Origin: Aquisalimonas lutea
GTDB taxonomy: Bacteria > Pseudomonadota > Gammaproteobacteria > Nitrococcales > Aquisalimonadaceae
Direction of reading: 5' to 3'
DNA length: 64,000 nucleotides
NCBI RefSeq assembly: GCF_030409225.1
Contig: NZ_JAUFPK010000005.1
Coordinates: forward strand, 310,831-374,830
Below the pieces are notes generated by a model. That model made no database searches. It saw only the letters and a list, made by a program, of their open reading frames with translations, and was not told the origin of the DNA. Position numbers and translations under genes: made by a program. Positions 57,992-64,000 of this stretch are shown piece by piece. How positions within the stretch are numbered: position 1 is the first letter of the stretch; the number at the start of each line of letters is the position of its first letter.

Positions 57992-59230
57992 ATGACACAA
58001 ACCATCAACCGCGAAGCGCATGAAGGAGCCAAGGGGTTCAGGCTCCAGCGCCTCCGGGCGGCCCACCTGATGCTGCAGCGCATTGAGGCGAGTAACGAGA
58101 CGCACTTCTACTCAGCGGTTGAAGACACCGAGGACGTATCCCTCCAAAATGCAAGCAAAGAAGGGACAGAAGAATACTACGAAGAGGACAAGAACTACGA
58201 TCCATCAACTAGCTTCACGCTGAATAGCAACCCGGTTAAGAACACACTGGTAAGCTTCCTCGATATTTTTTTAGGGAAATGGAGGTCTAGCGATAAAATA
58301 AGCTTCGGCTTTTATACTACTGCAGAAATTGGTAAAGAAAATAAGAAAAATTTCGAAGATAAATATGGGCTCACGCCTCCTGAGTCACCCATCTTGAAGT
58401 TGCTTCAAGATAAGGACTTTTCTGACGCAAATACCGTAAAATGCGTTCGGGCCGTTCTCCTCGATGAGTACCAGTCGCAATATGCGAAATCCTCTTCCAA
58501 GGGATATGTGGACGAAATCGAGAAAATGTCTGACAGTCATATTAGGGATTTCTTGGGTCGAATTGAGTGGTTTTTTGGAACCGAAGACGAGAAGTTACTG
58601 TACCAGGCAGTAATAGAGCAGGTGCGAAATAGCTCGTGGTTCAATTATCGAACGGAAGGAAAAGAAGAGACCATCTGTAGAGAATTGTTGGATACTTTTG
58701 ACGAGCGGCAGTCTTACAAAGATCATGCTGAGCGGTTTGTTTATAAATCGGACATCCAAGTGCTTTTCCTTAAGGCCGCATCCGAGGCAGAAGACGGCCT
58801 GTCCGACCCTGCCTGGAAACATTGGGAGGATATCCCTGAGCCATCGGATTCTCGGAATCTGGGCGAGAAAATACAGGCCGTTTATCCGGACTTCGACCCT
58901 CAGGCTCTCAGTGTGCTCGCCAGAAGGGCGAGTATCGCCCAAATGGAAGCGGCCATAGGCCACCATAGTGTGAAAGCAATGTGGTGCCGAGTGCTTATAG
59001 CGTGCGAGCGCTCAATCGGAAATGGTGCGATCCAGCGACCATTTACCGAAACCTCAGACGTGAATGCCGCCATTGAAATCCTCTTTGAGTGTGCCAAGGA
59101 AGAGGTGGAGGAGTTGAAGGGCGACTACCAATATAAGCTCAGTAATCCACAAACTCTGGAGGGAGTTGTTCTCAACCTAATGGACACGTGTTTTATATCT
59201 CTAGACCAGGTTCCTTCCGATGGAAACTGA
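57992..59230 (+). CDS. Putative nuclease effector of a Lamassu/ABC-3C-like system (DUF4297/Cap4-like)
   Basis: The 412-residue protein begins MTQTINREAHEGAKGFRLQR and has LRAAHLMLQRIEASNETHFY, then EDTEDVSLQN (about 42-52) and YYEEDKNYDPSTSFTLNSNP (about 62). This looks like the D and ExK positions of a PD-(D/E)xK-type nuclease as in DUF4297/Cap4 effectors. VKNTLVSFLDIFLGKW and ISFGFYTTAEIGKE follow. The C-terminal two thirds are α-helical with no known motif. It is the first of three overlapping genes; the others encode a small middle protein and an SMC-like ATPase. It probably cuts DNA or kills the cell when activated. The nuclease assignment is inferred. Confidence 0.6.
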   Translation: MTQTINREAHEGAKGFRLQRLRAAHLMLQRIEASNETHFYSAVEDTEDVSLQNASKEGTEEYYEEDKNYDPSTSFTLNSNPVKNTLVSFLDIFLGKWRSSDKISFGFYTTAEIGKENKKNFEDKYGLTPPESPILKLLQDKDFSDANTVKCVRAVLLDEYQSQYAKSSSKGYVDEIEKMSDSHIRDFLGRIEWFFGTEDEKLLYQAVIEQVRNSSWFNYRTEGKEETICRELLDTFDERQSYKDHAERFVYKSDIQVLFLKAASEAEDGLSDPAWKHWEDIPEPSDSRNLGEKIQAVYPDFDPQALSVLARRASIAQMEAAIGHHSVKAMWCRVLIACERSIGNGAIQRPFTETSDVNAAIEILFECAKEEVEELKGDYQYKLSNPQTLEGVVLNLMDTCFISLDQVPSDGN

Positions 59231-59753
59231 GCGTCGAGAACAAAAGAAGCGCTTGATGTTCACGTCTGGTGAGGATTTTTATTTCTTTACCTATACGGCC
59301 TTTGTTCTTCTTGACTCACTGGGTTGCCGTAACGGAATTTTTCTGAGAGATCACCGGAAGATCGCATATCTCATCCCTTTTGTATCCGACAAAGTATTGA
59401 TTGGGATAATCGATCGGGCGAAGCGCCAACCTATCAAGAACGCCGTAGATCGTGAATACCTCTTTAGCGCCTTTTCAAGCGGCCCTATGCATGAGTTGGA
59501 GTTAGGGAAGCTTATGATAACACTTGGGAAAAGAGGTTACGTGGAGACTCGGCCCGGAAAGTCAGGCGAAATGGATGTGACGCTGATCAAGGAAAATCTG
59601 CCAGCGGATTTTTTGAAGAGGAGCAATTTTTCTAAAGAATACGAAAACACAAAGCGCCTCAAGGAGCTTGTCCCCAGGATAAATATCCTCACGAAAGAAA
59701 AATTGATGCGGCGCCTATACGATGATCATGGAGTAACACGATGGTCGCTCTAA
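59220..59753 (+). CDS. Small middle component of a Lamassu/ABC-3C-like system (LmuC-like)
   Basis: ATG 59220 lies inside the end of the effector gene. The 177-residue protein has FYFFTYTAFVLLDSLGCRNG, DHRKIAYLIPFVSDKVLIGI, YLFSAFSSGPMHELELGKLM and ITLGKRGYVETRPGKSGEMD, a winged-helix-like α/β pattern. ABC-3C middle components of this size always stand between effector and ATPase and share the DHxKIxxLIxFxxD segment, as far as I recall. It should bridge the ATPase and the effector. It overlaps the ATPase gene by 13 bases. Confidence 0.6.
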   Translation: METERREQKKRLMFTSGEDFYFFTYTAFVLLDSLGCRNGIFLRDHRKIAYLIPFVSDKVLIGIIDRAKRQPIKNAVDREYLFSAFSSGPMHELELGKLMITLGKRGYVETRPGKSGEMDVTLIKENLPADFLKRSNFSKEYENTKRLKELVPRINILTKEKLMRRLYDDHGVTRWSL

Positions 59754-61702
59754 GAATAAACAAAGTCTTTTATGAGGGTGATCAATACTACTTTGAGTCG
59801 CCAGATTTCGGTTCAGGCCTCAACATAATTGAGGGTGACAACGGAACTGGAAAGACCACGTTCTTTAATCTTCTTTATTATGGAATAGGCGGAGTTGCCG
59901 GGGAATTTGAGATTGGTAGCAAGTCTCAAAAGCATCAAGAGATAACCTCCGATAAGAACAACTGGGTTCTGGTGGATCTTACGATTGGAGAATCGCGCTA
60001 TGTTCTGCGCCGATGGATTGGCGATAACGAGATTCTTGTTACGCGGTTCGAAGAAGACGAGTCGGGCAATGTGCGACAGGGATCATCGGAAATATATCCA
60101 CTGTATAGGAATTCTGCTGAAGCCGGCGTGATATTTTCTGACTGGTTGCTTGAGAATCTTGGAGTGCCAGCCGTTGAATTATCCCTTGGATCAAAAGAGT
60201 TTATAATCAAAAGTAATGATCTATTTCGACTGGTTTACCATGATCAGGCGGCAGATCCGGATAGGATTTACAAGACTCCTGATCAGCAAGGGTTTGTGGC
60301 AGACTCTAATTTATTGAGGCAGGTCATATTTCAGCTTTGGATGGGTAAGGCATTCGCAGAATATTACCAGGCGATTAGTGAGGAAAAACGTCGCGATCGG
60401 GAGCGACAGGTGGCTCTCTCCGTTTATCAAGAGTACGAACGGCTAGCTAGTGAGTTGCTTGGTAGAAAGGATGTCGTCAATTTAGAGCACCTAAGGGATG
60501 AGCTTTGGCAGGAGGAGGCGAGGCTTGAAGGGCTGCGTTTTAGTCGGCGCGCTGTGCGCGAGAAGGCGAACAGCTCGGTTGAAAATTTTCAATACTTGAC
60601 GGAAGTAAGAAACGATCTATATAGCATCGAACTCAATCTATCTACTTTGAGGCAAACACTGATAGCGGCGTATGAGGAGCAGGCGAAGCTTTTGGAGCTT
60701 AGAAAGAAGCTCGTGGAGGAGGTTGATAGAATTGATAAGATTTTGCTTACACACACGCAAATGAATCTGTTCTCTTCAGATACCTGTCCCTACTGTCTTA
60801 GCTCTGTTGAGAGAGCTACAGGACATTGCGTCTGTGGGGCTCCAATCGAAGAAGAGCAATATGAACGCTTTTTCTACACCTCGCACGAGTATAAGGAGCT
60901 TTTGAAGTCGAAGAGGAAGGCTCTGGAGACAGTGGAGATCGCGCGAGATGGCGTGCGGAATGAGATTGAGGGCTCCGAAGCGGGGATGAGGAAATTGGAA
61001 GCGGATAGGCACGAGATCCGCAGTAAGTTGATGGAAGATACGAGTGTCACGCCAGATCTATCGAATGCTGACGAAATCGAGGAGATGGATGATGCAGTAT
61101 TGGCTGCGAAGGAGCGTATAGAAAGTATTAAAAAAGCCATTGACGTCGAAAAGCAGCTAGAGGAAAGGCAGGCTGAGTTAGATCGAGCGATGGGTGAGTT
61201 AGAAAGAGCGAGGCGCAATCTTAATCGTAAAGAAACTGAGGTAAGCGAGGCGATATCAGAACGCATAGATCAGTTTAGTTATTATTACAGCAGTTTCATG
61301 CGTAATGCTCTTCCCGATTGCCGAACGGCGCGAATTGATAAGGACAATTATATGCCGGTTATCAATAACGGGGAGTATCGGGAGGCGAGCGCGAGTGTTC
61401 CGAAGCGGCTGATGTATTTCATGACTCTGATGCAAATGAGTTTAACAACGCCAGGCGTGCAGTATCCGAGGTTTAATATGATTGATACCCCAGAGACGAT
61501 GGGGATCGAATCACAGTGGCTGAAACAGGCCGTATTGCAGTTTATGTCCCTGGAGAACCCGGAGGATCTGGGATGGCAGGTAATCCTTTCAACTGGACTC
61601 GGGAAGTACCCTGAGGAGTTCGAGGATTATGTAGTTCTAAGGCTTCGCAAGGAACGTCGGCTACTTGGTGTGCGGGGAGAGGCGAACACCTCGGACGAAT
61701 AG
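59741..61702 (+). CDS. SMC/Rad50-like ATPase with zinc hook (LmuB-like)
   Basis: The 653-residue protein has Walker A IIEGDNGTGKTTFFNLLYYG (about 29-48), then a region with VLVDLTIGESRYVLRRWIGD. Two long coiled-coil arms (about 210-345 and 380-530) flank a hook with CPYC (about 347) and CVCG (about 363), a likely tetra-Cys zinc site. The C-terminal ATPase half has ASASVPKRLMYFMTLMQMSL in place of the canonical LSGGQ, and Walker B RFNMIDTPETMGIESQW (about 577). This domain order is that of Lamassu LmuB or an ABC-3C ATPase, a DNA-end or structure sensor. The three-gene unit is clearly AT-richer than the ICE. Confidence 0.78.
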   Translation: MVALRINKVFYEGDQYYFESPDFGSGLNIIEGDNGTGKTTFFNLLYYGIGGVAGEFEIGSKSQKHQEITSDKNNWVLVDLTIGESRYVLRRWIGDNEILVTRFEEDESGNVRQGSSEIYPLYRNSAEAGVIFSDWLLENLGVPAVELSLGSKEFIIKSNDLFRLVYHDQAADPDRIYKTPDQQGFVADSNLLRQVIFQLWMGKAFAEYYQAISEEKRRDRERQVALSVYQEYERLASELLGRKDVVNLEHLRDELWQEEARLEGLRFSRRAVREKANSSVENFQYLTEVRNDLYSIELNLSTLRQTLIAAYEEQAKLLELRKKLVEEVDRIDKILLTHTQMNLFSSDTCPYCLSSVERATGHCVCGAPIEEEQYERFFYTSHEYKELLKSKRKALETVEIARDGVRNEIEGSEAGMRKLEADRHEIRSKLMEDTSVTPDLSNADEIEEMDDAVLAAKERIESIKKAIDVEKQLEERQAELDRAMGELERARRNLNRKETEVSEAISERIDQFSYYYSSFMRNALPDCRTARIDKDNYMPVINNGEYREASASVPKRLMYFMTLMQMSLTTPGVQYPRFNMIDTPETMGIESQWLKQAVLQFMSLENPEDLGWQVILSTGLGKYPEEFEDYVVLRLRKERRLLGVRGEANTSDE

Positions 61703-62096
61703 ACGTATAGTTATTGACAGAACTCCAAAGGACGTAATCCCCGCTCGCCGGCCCTCGATGTAGTCACCACGTGGCTACCCGCTGATGGCTATCACCTGGC
61801 GGCAGCCCCGAGCCTTGTTCCACCTGAGGGCGGCGCGAGCAGGCAGCGCGGCGAGGAACGCCCCCGTGCCGCGTCAGAGTGGCGGTATAATGCAGTGCCC
61901 CTGTTGCCCCGTCGTGGACGGCATATGCGCCACAGCGGCGGTCGCTGCGCCTGTCTCGCACGGCGTTTCCCGCAGGCGCGTTTGCCATCGATGGAAGCGG
62001 GTCAGAACCTCGCTGCGGCCGTCCGATACGCCGGTGATCCGCCACGCTTTCGTTCCTGGTAGCGGTTCGGCTAATTCGATCAGACGCGGAACGGCT
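61703..62096. other. Region without an intact gene, decayed coding sequence
   Basis: About 394 bases. A minus-strand frame (about 62,107 to 61,890) reads EAVPRLIELAEPLPGTKAWR, ITGVSDGRSEVLTRFHRWQT and on to a stop, which looks like codon-biased sequence but belongs to no family I recognise. It is in place of the orfB expected after the IS3-type orfA. No terminal inverted repeat was recognised. Confidence 0.4.
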
Positions 62097-62483
62097 TCAC
62101 CGGGAATCGTCCGGCGGCAACAAGGGTATGCGCGAGATCAACTTTTTCGCCTGAGCCACCTCCAGGGCTTCCTTGAGAATCTCGGTCTCCATGGTCTTGC
62201 GCCCCAGCAGGCGCTCGAGCTCACGCACCTGGCGCTTCAACGCCTTCACCTCGGCGGCGCTGACCACCTCGTCGCCCGAACCCACTGCCGTCATGCCACC
62301 GTCGTCCATCAGCTTCTTCCACCGGAACAGGAGACTCGGGGACATACCATGGGGCCGCGCCACAAGCGATACCGATATGCCGGGCTGCTCGCACAGCGCC
62401 ACCAGATCCGCCTTCTCCCGCGGCGAGTACCGACGCCGCCGCTGCACCCCTGCTACGACTTCGATGCGTTCCACCTTGGTCAC
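62097..62483 (-). CDS. IS3-family (IS2 group) OrfA, element truncated
   Basis: The 128-residue protein has MTKVERIEVVAGVQRRRRYS, a LPS-type HTH (QPGISVSLVARPHGMSPSLL, FRWKKLMDDGG), and the coiled-coil end ALKRQVRELERLLGRKTMET, EILKEALEVAQAKKLISRIP. That is IS2-group OrfA. The orfB with its DDE core should follow on the minus strand, but the sequence beyond 62,097 has no similarity to it. So this is a partial element and cannot transpose on its own. Confidence 0.85.
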   Translation of the reverse strand: MTKVERIEVVAGVQRRRRYSPREKADLVALCEQPGISVSLVARPHGMSPSLLFRWKKLMDDGGMTAVGSGDEVVSAAEVKALKRQVRELERLLGRKTMETEILKEALEVAQAKKLISRIPLLPPDDSR

Positions 62484-62554
62484 TCCTTTGCACTAGGGCT
62501 ATGCCTAGGCCTTCAGGTCAACGAACAAGGTGTCCGGTCGAAACGGGAGCTGCT

Positions 62555-62830
62555 TCAGTCGATGCCCTTGGCGACGTACTTGGCGACATAGCCGGTTGCC
62601 GTCCCACGCTGCGGGTCGATCCGCTCAACCTGGAAGCGGTGACGGCTCGCGCCTGGCTCGTCGGGCGTGTCCTCCAACGCATAGCGCTGCATGGTGTCGA
62701 TCACCGCTTGGGCCGTTTGGCGCGACGAACACCACGAGATGCCAGTGCGGTGTCCCGTCTCGCTGGGGTTCGACCACCCGTAGGTCCATCGGGGCGACGC
62801 ATTGCCGGTGGAGAGCTGCACGCACGCGCG
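62555..62830 (-). pseudogene. Phage replication gene A (GPA) fragment, frameshifted
   Basis: One frame gives MDLRVVEPQRDGTPHWHLVV, the HxH metal site of rolling-circle replication endonucleases of P2-like phages. A shift near 62,715 leads to VIDTMQRYALEDTPDEPGAS, RHRFQVERIDPQRGTATGYV and AKYVAKGID with the YxxKYVxK active-site-like region. The gene is cut off on both sides. It is evidence of a P2-like prophage or satellite remnant. Confidence 0.75.
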
Positions 62831-62896
62831 TGACCTCCCCCGCACGACCTCGCCCCCGCAGCGCGCTACCGCTTCACTCTCTGATAGAGCCAGGTG

Positions 62897-63448
62897 TTAC
62901 TCCACTTGGGCGTATCCATAGCGCTCGAGCGCTTCGTCCAACACGTAGGGCGAGACGCACAGCCTCGGATCGCTAATGTAAACCCGCTCAAAGCGACCGA
63001 CGCCGAGCTCGAAGAGCCGCCCGCAGTATTCGTATCCATTCTGGGCGCGAACATACGACTCCGCGGTGATACCCGCGACAATGGGGACGACGCCCACAAG
63101 TACAACGCCGCCCCAGATCCACACGGAAAGCCATTTCGATACTGTCCGCTTCACGCTGTCGCCAATCCGGATGTAGTGCAAAAGCACCACGTAGCCGGTG
63201 AGGAGAGGGGCGCCGATGCCCACCCAGACGAGTCCGGCAGCAGCAAAGTTGGCATAGTTGACCCGCACCACCGGCCCCGAATTGGCGAGGGGTTGGTAGT
63301 AATCCTGTACGAATGCCTCGTACATGAATTGCGGCGCAAACCATGCAAGCAACAACATCGCCACACCGACGCCGAGCACAGCGAGCTGTTTACCCTGCTC
63401 CATGGGGCCGCCGAAGGGTTCTTCAGTTTTCTTCTGCTCGCGCCTCAT
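62897..63448 (-). CDS. Multi-helix membrane protein, possible immunity partner
   Basis: ATG 63448 (MRREQKKTEEPFGGPMEQGK) starts one base after the stop of the upstream gene. The 183-residue protein has helices at LAVLGVGVAMLLLAWFAPQF, FAAAGLVWVGIGAPLLTGYV and WLSVWIWGGVVLVGVVPIVA, then an extracytoplasmic tail with three Cys residues (YEYCGRLFELGVGRFERVYI, RLCVSPYVL). No family recognised. Tight coupling to a glycine-zipper-like protein suggests a pair, maybe toxin and immunity. That is a guess from layout. Confidence 0.6.
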   Translation of the reverse strand: MRREQKKTEEPFGGPMEQGKQLAVLGVGVAMLLLAWFAPQFMYEAFVQDYYQPLANSGPVVRVNYANFAAAGLVWVGIGAPLLTGYVVLLHYIRIGDSVKRTVSKWLSVWIWGGVVLVGVVPIVAGITAESYVRAQNGYEYCGRLFELGVGRFERVYISDPRLCVSPYVLDEALERYGYAQVE

Positions 63449-63449
63449 G

Positions 63450-63980
63450 TCAGCGAAGCACCGGCATGTGTATCCACCCCCTGTAGAGGTGGGGTCCGGT
63501 CCAATGGCGCAGGGCCTGCTCACCGCGGCGCCGTATCGTCTCAAGAATCTCCTCGGTCACTGCGTCAGCCAGATCGACCAGTGTGTTTTCGGCCGCTACG
63601 CGCGCTCGGCAGCCCCACGTATCGATGCGGCCAAGCTCGCGCAAGAGGTTTTCCAGCTGCCAGCAGAGCCTGTCGGTCAGCTGCAGCCGACTATCGAGCG
63701 CATCCAGACCCACGCTCGTCGCGCCACCGACGATGATCGCCAACACCAGCGGGCCGACAACCGTCGCCCCCGCAGTTGCAGCAGTCCCGCCAATCAATGC
63801 TGCGAATGCTGCACTGGCCGAGATCTTGAGGATGTCCGTCGTCAACGTACCCACGAGGCGCGTCAGCGTGAACTTGTCGTCGAGTAGGTACTGAAGTACG
63901 CGATAAGCACCAATTAGGACGAATGTCAGGCGCGCGCCGGCCTTCGCCGCGTCCTTCACGCCGAGACGACCAATACCCAT
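63450..63980 (-). CDS. Membrane protein with glycine-zipper-like segment
   Basis: The 176-residue protein has ISASAAFAALIGGTAATAGA followed by TVVGPLVLAIIVGGATSVGL, a Gly/Ala-rich hydrophobic hairpin of the type seen in pore-forming toxin domains. It then has a soluble region (DRLCWQLENLLRELGRIDTW, EEILETIRRRGEQALRHWTG). The start MGIGRLGVKDAAKAGARLTF has no signal peptide. No family recognised; it could be a stand-alone toxin-like domain or a phage-satellite protein. It precedes the 62897 gene by one base, so the two are co-translated. Confidence 0.6.
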   Translation of the reverse strand: MGIGRLGVKDAAKAGARLTFVLIGAYRVLQYLLDDKFTLTRLVGTLTTDILKISASAAFAALIGGTAATAGATVVGPLVLAIIVGGATSVGLDALDSRLQLTDRLCWQLENLLRELGRIDTWGCRARVAAENTLVDLADAVTEEILETIRRRGEQALRHWTGPHLYRGWIHMPVLR

Positions 63981-64000
63981 TGAGACTATCTTCGGATTGT

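Noticed and set aside
61764-62045. Minus-strand frame as orfB of the IS3-type element
   Set aside because: It lacks the DDE motif and the typical N-terminal region; the neighbouring frame also fails.

Overview
The window is GC-rich DNA with short intergenic gaps, and its proteins resemble those of halophilic or environmental Gammaproteobacteria (Halomonas or Ectothiorhodospiraceae relatives). That placement is an inference from protein resemblance. Positions 1 to about 56,690 belong to a PFGI-1/SXT-TOL-type integrative conjugative element (ICE). The ICE end is marked at 56,641-56,686 by a 46-nt 3' half of a tRNA-Thr(CGT) gene next to parA. All recognisable backbone genes lie on the minus strand in the usual order: parA, parB, DUF2857, STY4528-like replication gene and TIGR03761 (56.5-50.5 kb), then pilL2, a coiled-coil gene, TIGR03759, a lytic transglycosylase, TIGR03765, traD and TIGR03747 (12.9-6.5 kb). 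Integrase, relaxase and the type IV secretion ATPase are not seen and must lie to the left or be lost.

Layout. 0-6.3 kb: small exported and membrane proteins, an ATP-grasp-like protein, a methyltransferase-HNH nuclease fusion and a frameshifted NERD gene. 6.5-12.9 kb: conjugation block. 13.3-47.5 kb: cargo. It holds a broken Fic gene; a periplasmic operon (SCO, DUF411, TlpA, BNR-repeat protein, cytochrome c); lgt; a Zn/Cd/Pb-type MerR regulator and P-type ATPase; lspA and lnt remnants; a complete system I cytochrome c maturation set (ccmAB convergent with ccmCDEFGHI) with ccdA; a RegB/RegA-type redox two-component system; a CueR-type promoter with a multicopper oxidase; a mer locus; a ZIP transporter with a second multicopper oxidase; a CDF exporter; an M23 peptidase; and PCuAC, SCO and CtaG copper-delivery genes. 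47.2-50.4 kb: a 307-bp element with perfect 40-bp inverted repeats, and an intact IS66-family element. 50.5-56.6 kb: replication and partition block. Beyond the att site: a frameshifted SRA-HNH restriction gene, a low-GC three-gene Lamassu/ABC-3C-like defence operon, and decayed phage and IS genes with a two-gene membrane-protein pair.

How it works together. The palindrome TGCGGCAAATTGCCGCA, or a one-base variant, occurs in front of the SCO operon, near lgt, in front of ccmA, and between a Met-rich protein gene and regB. It matches the known RegA/PrrA/ActR site pattern (GCGNC-N5-GNCGC), and the window encodes a RegB/RegA pair. My main inference is a mobile, redox-controlled regulon that couples cytochrome c maturation, copper delivery to oxidases and lipoprotein processing, packed with metal-resistance genes (Hg, Cu, Zn/Cd/Pb) on one ICE. 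The ccmA promoter region is duplicated as direct repeats of about 215 bp around the MerR-ATPase-lspA-lnt segment, which suggests how that segment was inserted.

All identifications come from reading sequence and motifs; no database search was run.
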